Below are positions 43,589 to 53,233 of a stretch of 64,000 nucleotides of DNA, one piece after another (the stretch's first letter is position 1; every line of letters begins with the position of its first letter). The stretch is taken from the NCBI GenBank assembly GCA_021200415.1, contig JAJQGO010000019.1, forward strand, positions 1 through 64,000, given 5' to 3'. The notes under the pieces were generated by a model, which was not told where the DNA came from, made no database searches, and worked only from the letters and a program-made list of their open reading frames with translations. Source of the DNA: Ruminococcus sp. GTDB lineage: Bacteria; Bacillota; Clostridia; Oscillospirales; Ruminococcaceae. Made by a program: the position numbers and the translations under genes.

Positions 43589-44734
43589 TTATTCCTCATC
43601 ATTATCATTATTTTCATCATATACGTCGCCGTATTTTTCAGCCATACGTTTTCTTGCTTCCTTGATAACATCACGGTTATACTTATTCATTTCCGAGCGT
43701 GAGATTTTTCCGTCACCGTTGTTGCCGGCTGAAGCTCCGCCGTTCTGCTGCTGTTCAAGAAGCTGCTGCTGCTCCATCATCTTCTGCATAAAGGATTTTC
43801 TTTCGGGGTGCTTTGCAGCCTTTTTCTTTGCCTTTTCCTTTTCCTTTTCGTTTACGGCAGCTATTCTTTTTGGGGTGAAGTAGATGTTGAGTCCCAAGGT
43901 AATAAGGAACGAGAAAATTGACGACCATGCCCAATAGAAGCCGACGCCGGCAGGAACCTGAAATGCGAACCATACCGATAAAACCGGCATCAGATAGAGC
44001 ATAACGTTCATGCAGCCCATGCTCTGCGCATTGGGATTCGTTCTTTTCTGGTGAACCTGTGTATAAACGGTCTGGACGAGCTGCGCAAGACCCGCAATAA
44101 AGGGAATCAGCAGAAGTATAACAGCCTCTGATGTCCAAGAATCGGGGTGGAAGGTAGGTGTCTGTCCGAGATTTGCGCCCAAAAAGGTAAAGTTTTCGCT
44201 GAACTGCTGTACAAGCTCCTTGAAATTCTCCCCAACACCGCTGAATTTATCAGGGTCGTTATTCAGCTGCTCCATAATACGAAGCTCGTTTCGCAGGTCG
44301 CTGGATTTTATTCCGTCCTCAACCATGCCGGAGGCTATCTCAAGAGCCGCATTTCTTACGCTCTTGCTGAAATGGAGAATATGCGTCAGCGGCTTGTAAA
44401 CAACATCGAGAACTCCGAAAAGGAGAATCATCTGCACAATAGAGGGCAGGCACGAACCCATAGGATTCAGCCCCTCCTGCTGATAGAGCTTCTGCTGCTC
44501 CTCCTGAAGCTTAGTCGGATTATCCTTATAGCTTTTTTTCAGCTTCTCAAGCTTTGGGTTTAGCAGCTGCATTCTGGCGGAATTTTTCTGTGTATGATAG
44601 TTTATCGGAAAGAATATGAGCTTAGTGACAAGCGTAAATAAAATTATAGCCGCACCATAATTATTTACCAAATCATAAATCCAACTCATAAGGTAGCCGA
44701 ACGGATAACCTATAATATCATAAAAACTGCTCAA
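43589..44734 (-). CDS. yidC: Membrane protein insertase YidC/OxaA
   Basis: This insertase has hydrophobic segments at about 28-47 (AIILFTLVTKLIFFPINY), about 95-115 (LPSIVQMILLFGVLDVVY), and three near 210-300. The conserved RMQLLNPKLEKLKKSYKDNPTKLQEE cytoplasmic hairpin and QEGLNPMGSCLP are present. No lipobox precedes the first helix. The C-terminal ~90 residues are highly charged and Gln-rich (EKEKEKAKKKAAKHP, MEQQQLLEQQQ), a ribosome-contacting type tail. The ATG overlaps the yidD stop by 4 bases. Confidence 0.94.
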   Translation of the reverse strand: MSSFYDIIGYPFGYLMSWIYDLVNNYGAAIILFTLVTKLIFFPINYHTQKNSARMQLLNPKLEKLKKSYKDNPTKLQEEQQKLYQQEGLNPMGSCLPSIVQMILLFGVLDVVYKPLTHILHFSKSVRNAALEIASGMVEDGIKSSDLRNELRIMEQLNNDPDKFSGVGENFKELVQQFSENFTFLGANLGQTPTFHPDSWTSEAVILLLIPFIAGLAQLVQTVYTQVHQKRTNPNAQSMGCMNVMLYLMPVLSVWFAFQVPAGVGFYWAWSSIFSFLITLGLNIYFTPKRIAAVNEKEKEKAKKKAAKHPERKSFMQKMMEQQQLLEQQQNGGASAGNNGDGKISRSEMNKYNRDVIKEARKRMAEKYGDVYDENNDNDEE

Positions 44735-45051
44735 TTTTTATACCTCTCATCATTTTCAGAATCATTATTATTTGAATCCACAGCTTCATCTGCGGAGTCC
44801 TGAGAATAGTAATTATATTTTTCAACCTTAAAAGTAAATTTTTCAGGAACAAAATCTATTCCGCCCATAGACCACTTATTGCAGCGCAGTATCCTCCATA
44901 TTGCCAGCAATGAGCCTTTAAACGCGCCGAATTTTTCAATTGCGTCGATGGCATATTTGCTGCACGTCGGGTAATACTTGCATCTCGCGGGAAAATGCGG
45001 AGAAATATGCTTCCTATAAAATTTAACGAATGAAATTAAAACTGACTTCAT
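44731..45051 (-). CDS. yidD: Membrane protein insertion efficiency factor YidD
   Basis: The 106-residue protein has the family core FYRKHISPHFPARCKYYPTCSKYAIDAIEKFG and LAIWRILRCNKWSMGGIDFVP. It carries the three conserved cysteines and an amphipathic, inner-leaflet helix. The C-terminal ~30 residues are an acidic Asn/Asp-rich extension. It overlaps rnpA upstream and yidC downstream by 4 bases each. Confidence 0.94.
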   Translation of the reverse strand: MKSVLISFVKFYRKHISPHFPARCKYYPTCSKYAIDAIEKFGAFKGSLLAIWRILRCNKWSMGGIDFVPEKFTFKVEKYNYYSQDSADEAVDSNNNDSENDERYKN

Positions 45052-45416
45052 TGATAACGCTTATTTCCTTTTGGCTTGGATGCCAATTTGTTAATTTCCG
45101 GAACTCCGTATTTTTTCATATATCCGCAAAGGGTCTGGGATTTAATTTCACATACAGGCTTTCTGGCAACGATGACGATATCAATTCCGATTGGCAGATC
45201 TATTTCAGATTCTCTGTAAGCCTGACGAATGAGCCTTTTCGCGCGGTTGCGGCAGACGGCGTTGCCGATCTTTTTGCCTGCGGTAATACCGAGCCTGTTG
45301 TAGGCTTTTCCGTTGGGTTTAACATAAATCACCAAATATTTTGACGCAGTGAATCTGCCTTTTTTATACAGGGTAAGAAAATCTCTGTTATCGTTCAGGA
45401 TTTGTGTATAAAGCAT
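45048..45416 (-). CDS. rnpA: Ribonuclease P protein component
   Basis: RnpA is the small basic protein of RNase P that helps the catalytic RNA bind pre-tRNA 5' leaders. The RNR motif is in GKKIGNAVCRNRAKRLIRQAYRE. The open frame reaches 45461, but homologues start MLYTxxLxxNxDF; the ATG at 45416 gives MLYTQILNDNRDF and 122 residues, the usual length. No strong Shine-Dalgarno precedes it, and a hairpin between rpmH and rnpA probably keeps its level below that of L34. Confidence 0.93.
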   Translation of the reverse strand: MLYTQILNDNRDFLTLYKKGRFTASKYLVIYVKPNGKAYNRLGITAGKKIGNAVCRNRAKRLIRQAYRESEIDLPIGIDIVIVARKPVCEIKSQTLCGYMKKYGVPEINKLASKPKGNKRYQ

Positions 45417-45469
45417 AATAACACCATAAACAGGGACGCGCAGCAGCTTCATACGCCGCACGTATTAAC

Positions 45470-45500
45470 AAAAAAGACCACAAAAAAACTTTTTGTGGTC
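45470..45500 (-). terminator. Terminator or attenuator between rpmH and rnpA
   Basis: GACCACAAAAA (45476-45486) pairs with TTTTTGTGGTC (45490-45500). On the minus strand it is followed by TTTTTTGTT. It lies 10 bases beyond the rpmH stop. Confidence 0.85.
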
Positions 45501-45509
45501 AGCCTCGCA

Positions 45510-45644
45510 TCAGTAAGTTAATCTTGCTCTGCCCTTGGCTCTTCTACGAGCTAAAACCTTTCTTCCGTTCTTCGTAGCCATTCTCTTCATGAAGCCATGC
45601 TCCTTCTTTCTGTGGAGCTTCTTAGGCTGATAAGTTCTTTTCAT
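45510..45644 (-). CDS. rpmH: 50S ribosomal protein L34
   Basis: The 44-residue, highly basic protein reads [20 protein letters not shown] in its first 20 positions, then [20 protein letters not shown]. This is the complete L34 signature. The ATG at 45644 follows AGGAGG by 8 bases. L34 is the usual first gene of the rpmH-rnpA-yidD-yidC-jag cluster and is transcribed away from dnaA. Confidence 0.97.
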   Translation of the reverse strand: MKRTYQPKKLHRKKEHGFMKRMATKNGRKVLARRRAKGRARLTY

Positions 45645-45744
45645 AGACAATAGTCCTCCTCTCCGTACAAATATATATACGAATAAGCCATATCTGCTTG
45701 ATTCACATAACGAGCGAACCCGAATGTTCGCATTACACTAATAG

Positions 45745-45773
45745 ATTATATCTTAAAAATCTCAGCCTGTCAA
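45745..45773 (-). promoter_or_regulatory. Promoter of the rpmH cluster
   Basis: On the minus strand TTGACA (45768-45773) and TATAAT (45745-45750) are exactly 17 bases apart, about 100 bases before rpmH. A TTGGGG/CCCCAA inverted repeat lies just upstream of it (about 45778-45803). Confidence 0.85.
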
Positions 45774-45899
45774 GCAATTTGGGGAATTTTTTATGCCCCA
45801 AAAATATTTTTAGATAAATTACCCAATTATGAGGCGTGTATATTGGATATTTTTGAACAATTACATCTAAACTGACCTGAAAAATCACGCCTTCATGAT

Positions 45900-46090
45900 G
45901 CTGCGGAGTATTCCACATACTGTGAAAAGGGAATTGTTGAAAATCGGGGAAAGTTTCTTTTTCGACCATGTTTTTTGCATCTTTCAACAGGCGGGACAGC
46001 CCGTTATTCCACAATCCCAACAGGTTTTCAACAATTGATTTGTGATTCAACAGGGTTTTCAACACACTGTCGAAAACTGTGTTGAAATTA
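45900..46090. other. oriC: Origin-type repeats upstream of dnaA (probable oriC, left part)
   Basis: This 190-base stretch holds repeated DnaA-box-like elements. They are TTTTCAACA at 46025-46033 and 46056-46064, CTTTCAACA at 45981-45989, ATTCAACA at 46045-46052, TGTTGAAA in the other direction at 45935-45942 and 46080-46087, and TATTCCACA at 46005-46013. None is the exact TTATCCACA box. The rest of 45645-46249 holds the rpmH and dnaA promoters, and no further gene is seen. Confidence 0.6.
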
Positions 46091-46104
46091 GTCTTATAAA
46101 AAGC

Positions 46105-46133
46105 TTGCAATTTCAAATGGAGTATGTTATAAT
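46105..46133 (+). promoter_or_regulatory. Promoter of dnaA
   Basis: TTGCAA (46105-46110) and TATAAT (46128-46133) are 17 bases apart, immediately after the box-like repeats, which could allow DnaA autoregulation. The leader is about 110 bases. Confidence 0.7.
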
Positions 46134-46249
46134 ATAGTATAATATTATAGGAGAGTATCGTTTCCGGCTTGAAGCTGCATTGCGCGGCTTATTTTTTCAG
46201 TTGAAATCCGCCAAGGCTCTCCCTTATAAAAAAGTTCGGAGGTTTAATA

Positions 46250-47620
46250 ATGAATTCATTTGAGGAAGTTTTTGAAAGCGTTAAAAATTACTGCCTTGAA
46301 AACAATAAAATCCCTGAAATCGGCGTAACTACTTGGATCGACGCAATGAAGCCCGTAAAGCTTGACGGTTCTGACGCCGTTTTCACCGTTCAGACGGAAT
46401 TTCAGAAAAACATAGTTTTCAGTAACTTTGAAGCTCCCCTTAAAGAGGCATTTTTGAATGTTTTAGGCTTCAATGTCAATCTTGTTATCAATGTGGAATC
46501 GGACGAGCCTGCGGAGGTTCATGTTCCCACAGACGCTGAGCTTGAAAAAAAGCATCAGGAGCTTGAGCAGAGCTATAAATTCGCAAACTATGACTACACG
46601 TTCGATACCTTCATTCAGGGGCGTTCCAATGAATTTGCCCTTGCCTGCAGCAAATCTGTAGCCAAAAACTGCGGCACTAAGGCAGTTTCCCAGTATAATC
46701 CGCTTTTTATCTACGGTCCGTCAGGAATGGGCAAAACCCACCTTATAACGGCAATTGCCAACGAGGTTCGTAAAAATCATCCTGATTTCAACGTGGTATA
46801 CGTAACAAGCGAAACCTTCGGAAACGACCTTATCAGCGCCCTTAACACAAATCTTATAAGCGATTTCCACGAAAAATACCGCAACTCCGATATTCTCCTC
46901 ATTGACGATATTCAGTTTTTCGCCCATAAGGAACGTATGCAGGAGGAGTTTTTCCATACCTTCTATAAGCTTCATCAGGAGGGCAAGCAGATTGTTATTA
47001 CCTCTGATAAGCCTCCGAAGGAGCTTGTAACACTTGAGGAGCGTCTAAGAACAAGATTCGAGGGCGGTCTTATTGCGGATATTTCCGCCCCCGATTATGA
47101 AACAAGACTTGCCATCATCAACAGGAAATCCGAGCTTCTTGATCTTAAAATGCCCGGAGAGGTTGCGGAATTTATGGCAAACCGCCTGAAATCCAATATA
47201 CGTCAGCTGGAGGGCGCAGTTCTGAGATTAAAGGCTCTTAACCACCTTGCGGGAAGCCCCATAACAATTTCTATGGCTCAGAGCGTCATCAGGGACGTTC
47301 TCACGGACGACCAGCCTATTCCGATTACAGTTGAAAAGATTATATCAGAGGTATCCACAGTCTATGGGGTATCTCCCGACGACCTGCGCTCAAATAAAAG
47401 AAGCTCGCAGATTTCAATTGCCCGTAAGGTTGCGATTTACGTTGTAAGGGAGATAACGCAAATGCCTCTCGCTTCAATCGGAACTGAATTCGGCGGAAGA
47501 GATCATTCCACTATTGTTTATTCCGTCAACAGCGTTGCGGAGAATATCAAAAAGGACGCAAACCTGAACAGCCTTGTCAACGATATAATAAAAAATATCC
47601 GCGACAAAAGCAATGTATAA
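46250..47620 (+). CDS. dnaA: Chromosomal replication initiator protein DnaA
   Basis: DnaA opens oriC. The N-domain (1-85) precedes a short linker. The AAA+ domain has Walker A YGPSGMGKTHL (about 156-166), Walker B ILLIDDIQFF (about 219-228), and sensor motifs within RLRTRFEGGLIADI. The C-terminal DNA-binding domain carries the signature GGRDHSTIVYSV (about 423-434). The ATG at 46250 has CGGAGG upstream. At 456 residues its length and key residues are normal, although the flanking boxes are unusual. Confidence 0.97.
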   Translation: MNSFEEVFESVKNYCLENNKIPEIGVTTWIDAMKPVKLDGSDAVFTVQTEFQKNIVFSNFEAPLKEAFLNVLGFNVNLVINVESDEPAEVHVPTDAELEKKHQELEQSYKFANYDYTFDTFIQGRSNEFALACSKSVAKNCGTKAVSQYNPLFIYGPSGMGKTHLITAIANEVRKNHPDFNVVYVTSETFGNDLISALNTNLISDFHEKYRNSDILLIDDIQFFAHKERMQEEFFHTFYKLHQEGKQIVITSDKPPKELVTLEERLRTRFEGGLIADISAPDYETRLAIINRKSELLDLKMPGEVAEFMANRLKSNIRQLEGAVLRLKALNHLAGSPITISMAQSVIRDVLTDDQPIPITVEKIISEVSTVYGVSPDDLRSNKRSSQISIARKVAIYVVREITQMPLASIGTEFGGRDHSTIVYSVNSVAENIKKDANLNSLVNDIIKNIRDKSNV

Positions 47621-47626
47621 AGCAAG

Positions 47627-47870
47627 CTTTCAACAGGACTTTCAACAGTGTGTTGAAACAGATGTTGAATAAAATAATTCCGGAAATTTCCTCGAAAAGC
47701 CTTGATTTTTCCCAATTCGGGAATTACTGCGGCAAATGCTTTTCCACATATTCAAACAAAGCCGCTTTTAACATGATTGTGAAAAAATCAGGAGAAAAAA
47801 GCCGAAAATAATCCTCTTCAACAAAATTTTCCACTTTTCTTCAACTTCAACTCCACACGAATCAACCTTT
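47627..47870. other. oriC: Origin-type repeats between dnaA and dnaN (probable oriC, right part)
   Basis: Within 250 bases there are CTTTCAACA at 47627-47635 and 47639-47647, TGTTGAAA at 47651-47658, TGTTGAAT at 47663-47670, TTTTCCACA at 47740-47748, TCTTCAACA at 47815-47823 and TTTTCCACT near 47827. TTTTCCACA is one base from the classical box. The 526-base gap has no gene. Confidence 0.65.
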
Positions 47871-48011
47871 TAAACAGAAAATTTCTCCTCAAAAATACTT
47901 TTCACATTCAGCCACAATTTTACAACAGCCTCATGTGGATGACTTTTCCTCGGAATATCCGAAAAAAACGGCGGTTTAAACATTTCCACCGCCCCTACTA
48001 CTACAACTATA

Positions 48012-48083
48012 TTATCTTTAACTTATCTTATCTTTCTTTCTTATGTTAAGGCTTCTAAGGCTTCGCCTTTATCTTATCTTATC
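48012..48083 (+). repeat. TTATC pentamer repeats, candidate unwinding element
   Basis: TTATC occurs at 48012, then twice in tandem at 48023-48032, then three times in tandem at 48069-48083. A small AAGGCTTCGCCTT hairpin (48058-48070) lies between the clusters. Direct AT-rich pentamers next to DnaA-box clusters suggest the DNA unwinding element or DnaA-trio-like repeats. dnaN starts 64 bases later. Confidence 0.5.
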
Positions 48084-48146
48084 TTAACACAGCTCAGCTT
48101 ACATATACGGAGCTGAAGCAATCCCAATGACCGGAGGTTATATTAT

Positions 48147-49253
48147 ATGAAATTTATCTGCAATAAATCTGAGCTTAGTGAAGCAATAAGCAATGTTTCA
48201 CGAGCTGTTTCACCTAAATCAACAATTGCTGTTCTTGAGGGAATCAAGGTTAAGGTTTCTCCCGGAGAGCTTGAGCTTACAGCCTATAACCTTGAAATGG
48301 GAATCAGAACAAAAATTAGTGCGGATACTCAGGATTCCGGAGAATTTGTAGTAAGCTCACGTCTTTTCAGCGAATTTACAAGACGTATGCCTGCGGATGT
48401 TATAACATTTGACGTTGATGATAATCTTGTAATCAACATATCATGCAGCGCAACAGAATGCAGCTTTTCAGCAATGTCGGCAAACGAGTATCCCGAGCTT
48501 CCAAAGGTTGATTCGGCAAGAAGCTTTTCAGTAAAGCAGAGCATTCTCAGATCCATGATTAACCAGACGAGCTATGCGGCTTCACTCAATGAAAGCAAGC
48601 CTGTTCTGACGGGTGAGCTTTTCGATATTGAAAACGGCAGCTTCAACATGGTTGCTATTGACGGATTCAGGCTTGCAATAAGAAACGAAAGCACGGACTG
48701 CGGTGAGAATTATCACTTTGTAGTTCCAAAGAAGGCGCTTTCAGAAGTTTCAACCCTTATTAAAGATGATTCCGACGAAAAAATTTGTACAATCTGTACA
48801 AACGACCGTCACATTATTTTTGAGGTCAACAACGTATTTGTCATATCACGCCTCCTTGAGGGAACATTCCATAATTACAAGCTCAGCATTCCAAGCGGCT
48901 TCAAAACCGAGGTAATTCTCAATAAAAGGGATTTTTCAACCTGTCTTGAACGCTGCTCGCTTATCATCGACGAGAAAAATAAATCGGCTATACGCTGTGA
49001 GGTTTCCGGCGGCGAAATGAAAATCAGCTGCAAAACGGGAATCGGACGTGTCAACGATACAATTCCTGCCGACATTTCGGGTGAAGCCGTCACAATAGGC
49101 TTCAACAACAGGCTTATTCTGGATGCCCTCCGTGCGGCTGAGGGAGATAAAATACGCGTCCGCTTCAACGGAGCAATGAAGGTTATAGAAATTCTCCCAC
49201 TTGAGGGCGAAAGCTATATTTTCCTTGTTATGCCGATTCAGTTAAAAAACTAA
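48147..49253 (+). CDS. dnaN: DNA polymerase III sliding clamp (beta subunit)
   Basis: The 368-residue protein shows the three-domain clamp pattern: MKFICNKSELSEAISNVSRAVSPKSTIAVLEGIKV at the start, VAIDGFRLAIRNE in the middle and the C-terminal YIFLVMPIQLKN, close to the universal P-M-R/Q-L end. It forms a ring around DNA and tethers the replicative polymerase. The ATG at 48147 follows CGGAGG. It starts the dnaN-to-gyrA gene string. Confidence 0.96.
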   Translation: MKFICNKSELSEAISNVSRAVSPKSTIAVLEGIKVKVSPGELELTAYNLEMGIRTKISADTQDSGEFVVSSRLFSEFTRRMPADVITFDVDDNLVINISCSATECSFSAMSANEYPELPKVDSARSFSVKQSILRSMINQTSYAASLNESKPVLTGELFDIENGSFNMVAIDGFRLAIRNESTDCGENYHFVVPKKALSEVSTLIKDDSDEKICTICTNDRHIIFEVNNVFVISRLLEGTFHNYKLSIPSGFKTEVILNKRDFSTCLERCSLIIDEKNKSAIRCEVSGGEMKISCKTGIGRVNDTIPADISGEAVTIGFNNRLILDALRAAEGDKIRVRFNGAMKVIEILPLEGESYIFLVMPIQLKN

Positions 49254-49268
49254 AATAAGGGGATTATC

Positions 49269-49637
49269 ATGTTTTATAGGGTTTATAAATATTCAAACAA
49301 AGCGACACTTATTTCTCTTTTGTTCAGACTTATTGCATTTATTTTCGGAGTAATGGCAATTGGACTCTTTCAGGCTGATTTAGGCATTGCTGTGAGAGTT
49401 GCGGGCATAGTGATTTTTGCGGCTCTGGCAGTTTATTTCTGGGTGTGTCTTTCGGGAACGCTGTCGGATAAAATCGCCGAAAAGGATTTCGCCGTAAAAA
49501 TCAAAACAAGCGCAAATGTAGCTTATCTTTACTGCAAGGATAATCCGGAGGAATTTGAAAAAATTGCGGCTGAAAATCCCGCCTTTGCCGAAAAATACTG
49601 CAAAAACGAAAAGGGAAAAATTGTTAAGATAAAATAA
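49269..49637 (+). CDS. Hypothetical two-helix membrane protein between dnaN and yaaA
   Basis: The 122-residue product has two adjacent membrane segments (about 14-35, [21 protein letters not shown], and 41-62, [20 protein letters not shown]). A soluble, lysine/glutamate-rich C-terminal half follows. The ATG is preceded by AGGGGA, 15 bases after dnaN. I do not recognise the family. It is likely co-transcribed with dnaN and yaaA; no functional link is evident. Confidence 0.75.
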   Translation: MFYRVYKYSNKATLISLLFRLIAFIFGVMAIGLFQADLGIAVRVAGIVIFAALAVYFWVCLSGTLSDKIAEKDFAVKIKTSANVAYLYCKDNPEEFEKIAAENPAFAEKYCKNEKGKIVKIK

Positions 49638-49653
49638 TACGGGAAGGATAATT

Positions 49654-49866
49654 ATGTCTGCATCAAAAATTTCAATTACAACCGAATTTATCAAGCTGGA
49701 CGCCCTTTTGAAATATTCCGGACTTGTGGGTACAGGCGGTGAGGCGAAGATGCTCATTCAGAACGGCGAGGTCATGGTAAATGGTGAAATCTGCACCATG
49801 CGCGGAAAGAAAATCCGCAGCGGAGATACCGTTTCTGTGGGCGGAAATGAGGTAACTGTCGCTTGA
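49654..49866 (+). CDS. yaaA: S4-domain RNA-binding protein YaaA/RlbA
   Basis: The 70 residues are essentially one S4 domain: [35 protein letters not shown], then [14 protein letters not shown]. In Bacillus the gene between dnaN and recF is the same and has a role in ribosome assembly. The ATG follows GGAAGGAT. Its stop TGA overlaps the TTG start of recF. Confidence 0.93.
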   Translation: MSASKISITTEFIKLDALLKYSGLVGTGGEAKMLIQNGEVMVNGEICTMRGKKIRSGDTVSVGGNEVTVA

Positions 49867-51011
49867 TAGTTACTTTTGCCGAAATCGATGGATTCAAAAA
49901 TCTCAGCGGAATCTCATTTGCTCCCGATGAAAAATACAACATTATCGTTGGTCAGAATGCACAGGGGAAGACGAATCTCCTTGAGGCAATGTGGATTTTG
50001 TCGGGCTGCCGCAGCTTCCGAGGCTCAAAGGAAAAGGATTACATCTGTCTTGGCGGCAGCAAAATGTCCTCACGTATAAAAATCCGCGACAGCGTAAGGG
50101 AGCAGAAAATTTCCTTTGAGATGACGAGAAGCTCAACCTCCCCGAAAAGCCTGAGTCTGAACGGCGTCAGGCAGAGGGGCACAAAGGCGCTGTTTGATGT
50201 TTTCAAGTGCATTGCCTTTACTCCCGATGATGTGGATATTGTTAAAGGCTCGCCCGAAAGACGCAGAAGCTTCATTGATATGGCTTCGTCGCAGCTGAAC
50301 CCTGTATTTGTAACTCATATTACAAAAAACAACGGAATTATGAATCAGCGAAATGCCCTCCTGAAGGAGATTATGCAGGGGAACGCAAATGCGGCTATTC
50401 TCGATGTGTGGGACAGGCAGGCTGCCCATGAGGGAGCAATTATTTCATATATGCGTAATGAGTATGTGTCAAAAATCAATGAAATATGCGGCAGGCTTTA
50501 CCATACCATATCGGGGGGAGCTGAAAGGCTTGAGCTTGAATATCGCTCAAACGTCTATAAACCGGCAGATTTTGAAAATCCATGCGATGAGAGGGCTTTT
50601 GAGCAGTATTATAATAAGCTCCGTGAAAATTCCGAGTACGATATTCGGACAGGCAGCACTCATTCGGGAGTGAACCGTGATGAGATTCTGATTAAAATTA
50701 ACGGCGTCAGCGCGCGGGAATTTGGCTCTCAGGGGCAGATAAAAAGCGCGGCTCTTGTTATGAAGCTTGCGCAGGCGGAAATTTTCATGAAGAAAAATAA
50801 GGACGCTCCCGTGGTTTTCCTTGATGATGTCATGGGGGAGCTTGACGAATCGCGTCAGAGGTTTGTTTTCGAGATAATCAGAGATATGCAGGTGTTTATG
50901 ACAACCTGCAATGAAAGCGCCCTTCTCCCCGAAATAAAGGGAAAAATCCTACGCATAAGCGGCGGAAGAATTACGGAGGAAACGGAAAATGTATCTTCAT
51001 CTGGGAAATGA
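49863..51011 (+). CDS. recF: DNA replication and repair protein RecF
   Basis: RecF is an SMC-like ATPase that loads RecA at gaps with RecO and RecR. Walker A is [14 protein letters not shown] (about 28-41). The C-terminal signature region has [19 protein letters not shown] and Walker B is [15 protein letters not shown]. The frame opens with TTG at 49863, which overlaps the yaaA stop by 3 bases; no ATG lies before the Walker box. At 382 residues its length is normal. Confidence 0.95.
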   Translation: MIVTFAEIDGFKNLSGISFAPDEKYNIIVGQNAQGKTNLLEAMWILSGCRSFRGSKEKDYICLGGSKMSSRIKIRDSVREQKISFEMTRSSTSPKSLSLNGVRQRGTKALFDVFKCIAFTPDDVDIVKGSPERRRSFIDMASSQLNPVFVTHITKNNGIMNQRNALLKEIMQGNANAAILDVWDRQAAHEGAIISYMRNEYVSKINEICGRLYHTISGGAERLELEYRSNVYKPADFENPCDERAFEQYYNKLRENSEYDIRTGSTHSGVNRDEILIKINGVSAREFGSQGQIKSAALVMKLAQAEIFMKKNKDAPVVFLDDVMGELDESRQRFVFEIIRDMQVFMTTCNESALLPEIKGKILRISGGRITEETENVSSSGK

Positions 51012-51258
51012 TTTTTCCGTGAATGTGCGGGATATAGTCGGGATATTTGACATTGAAAATACAACTGTTGGAAAATGTACGAAGCGCCTCCTTGACCGTG
51101 CGGAAAGGGAGCATCGCTGCGTCTACGCAACAATGGATATGCCGAAAAGCTTTGTAATCGTCATGAAAAAAAACGTGGAAAAGCTCTATATATCGCAGCT
51201 TTCGGCTGCAACCCTGAAAAAAAGACTTAATGAAAGAATTAGTGATATAAAATATTAA
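50989..51258 (+). CDS. remB: RemB/YaaB-family DUF370 protein
   Basis: The 89-residue protein begins [25 protein letters not shown] and has [22 protein letters not shown], typical of the YaaB/RemB family found between recF and gyrB in Firmicutes and linked to extracellular-matrix regulation. The ATG is preceded by GGAGG inside recF, and the genes overlap by 23 bases. It may bind DNA as RemA does; its target is unknown. Confidence 0.9.
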   Translation: MYLHLGNDFSVNVRDIVGIFDIENTTVGKCTKRLLDRAEREHRCVYATMDMPKSFVIVMKKNVEKLYISQLSAATLKKRLNERISDIKY

Positions 51259-51277
51259 CAGTGATGGAGGTAAATTC

Positions 51278-53203
51278 ATGAGTAAGCAAAATCAGAATTA
51301 CGATGAAAATGATATACAGGTTCTTGAAGGACTCGAAGCTGTCCGGAAGCGCCCGGGAATGTATATCGGTTCAACGGGGCCGGGGGGTCTGCACCACCTT
51401 GTTTATGAAATTGTGGATAACTCCATTGATGAGGCTCTCGCAGGCTACTGTACGGAAATTACAGTAGAAATACTTGAGGGAGATATAATCCGCGTTTCCG
51501 ATAACGGAAGAGGTATACCTGTGGGAATCCACCCGAAGGAGGGAATTTCCGCAGCTACGGTCGTTTACACGATTCTCCATGCGGGAGGAAAATTCGGCGG
51601 CGGCGGATATAAGGTTTCGGGAGGACTTCACGGTGTCGGCGCATCTGTTGTAAACGCCCTTTCCGAATGGCTTGAGCTTACGGTCAAGGATGGCGAGCAT
51701 ATTTACTTCCAGCGATTTGAGCGTGGAAAATATTCCGAGGAGCTGAAGGTTATCGGCGATACCACGGAAACGGGAACAACCGTAATGTTCAAGGCAGACG
51801 GCGAAATTTTTGAGGATACGGTATATGATTATGAAATTCTGCTGAAAAGGCTTCGTGAACAGGCTTTCCTAAATGCGGGAATAAAAATCGTATTCTCGGA
51901 TCTGCGTGACAAGGACGAAATAAAATCCGAAACTCTCCACTATGAGGGCGGTATCCGCCAGTTCGTGGAGCATATCCACGCTACGAGAGGACTTGAAAGT
52001 CTGAGCGGCGATGTTATTTATATTTCGGGCACGCAGGGTGATTCCTTTGCCGAAATAGCTATGCAGTACAACGACAGCTACAATGAGGTTATTATGTCCT
52101 TCGCGAATAATATCCACACAAAGGACGGAGGCTCGCACGAAACGGGATTCAAGAACGCCCTGACTAAGGTAATTAACGAATACGGACGCAAAATGAATCT
52201 TCTCAAGGAAAAGGAAAAGCTCCTTGGCGATGATGTACGTGAGGGTCTGACGGCTATAATTTCCGTTAAGCTGACGGAATGCGAATTTGAGGGTCAGACA
52301 AAGGGACGTCTGGGAAATCCGGAGGTTCGGCCGTTTGTAGAAAAAATGGTTCAGGAAAAGCTTATGAATTTCCTCGAAGAGAATCCGGAAGTCGGAAAAA
52401 TGATTTTCGAGAAGAGCATATCGGCTCTGAAGGCTCGTGAAGCCGCAAAAAAAGCAAGAGAAAACGAGAGAAATAAAAATGCCTTCGGAAAATCCCCCAT
52501 GCCCGAAAAGCTGTCTGACTGCTCCGAAAGGGATATACGCTACACAGAGCTTTACATCGTAGAGGGAGATTCTGCGGGAGGCTCGGCTAAACAGGGCCGT
52601 GACCGCCGTTATCAGGCTATTCTGTCCCTCTGGGGAAAAATGCTCAACGTGGAAAAGGCAAGAATTGATAAAATTTACGGAAACGATAAGCTTCTGCCCG
52701 TTGTAACGGCTCTCGGAACGAGTATAGGCGAGGATTTCGACATCACAAAGCTGCGCTACGGCAAGGTTATAATCATGTCTGATGCCGATGTTGACGGCGC
52801 GCACATCCGAACGCTCCTCCTGACGTTTTTCTTCCGTTACATGAGGCCTCTCATATCCAACGGAAATGTCTACATTGCCCAGCCGCCGCTTTTCAGAGTT
52901 GAGCGAAACAAGAAGATAAGATACGCATTTTCCGATGAGGAACGTGACAAGTACATTGCGGAGCTTTCCGAGGACGGCAGATATAAGGTTGAGGTTCAGC
53001 GTTACAAGGGTCTTGGTGAGATGAACCCCGAGCAGCTCTGGGAAACCACAATGGATCCTGAAAGACGCACTATGATAAAGATTTCTATGGAGGACGCCAT
53101 GAAGGCTGATGAAACCTTTACCATTCTCATGGGCGATAAGGTTGAGCCAAGACGCCAGTTTATAGAAAAAAATGCTAAATTCGTGCAGAATCTTGATATA
53201 TAA
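51278..53203 (+). CDS. gyrB: DNA gyrase subunit B
   Basis: GyrB supplies the ATPase of gyrase. The GHKL ATP site shows [25 protein letters not shown] and [14 protein letters not shown]. The TOPRIM domain has [29 protein letters not shown] and [21 protein letters not shown], and the tail has [17 protein letters not shown]. At 641 residues it lacks the extra domain of proteobacterial GyrB, as expected. The ATG follows GGAGG. Confidence 0.97.
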   Translation: MSKQNQNYDENDIQVLEGLEAVRKRPGMYIGSTGPGGLHHLVYEIVDNSIDEALAGYCTEITVEILEGDIIRVSDNGRGIPVGIHPKEGISAATVVYTILHAGGKFGGGGYKVSGGLHGVGASVVNALSEWLELTVKDGEHIYFQRFERGKYSEELKVIGDTTETGTTVMFKADGEIFEDTVYDYEILLKRLREQAFLNAGIKIVFSDLRDKDEIKSETLHYEGGIRQFVEHIHATRGLESLSGDVIYISGTQGDSFAEIAMQYNDSYNEVIMSFANNIHTKDGGSHETGFKNALTKVINEYGRKMNLLKEKEKLLGDDVREGLTAIISVKLTECEFEGQTKGRLGNPEVRPFVEKMVQEKLMNFLEENPEVGKMIFEKSISALKAREAAKKARENERNKNAFGKSPMPEKLSDCSERDIRYTELYIVEGDSAGGSAKQGRDRRYQAILSLWGKMLNVEKARIDKIYGNDKLLPVVTALGTSIGEDFDITKLRYGKVIIMSDADVDGAHIRTLLLTFFFRYMRPLISNGNVYIAQPPLFRVERNKKIRYAFSDEERDKYIAELSEDGRYKVEVQRYKGLGEMNPEQLWETTMDPERRTMIKISMEDAMKADETFTILMGDKVEPRRQFIEKNAKFVQNLDI

Positions 53204-53233
53204 AATTATACTGTCAGTATAAAAGGAGTATAA

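Noticed and set aside
51869-52804. A 311-residue frame opposite gyrB
   Set aside because: It is fully antisense to conserved gyrB sequence with no ribosome-binding site and no recognisable domain.
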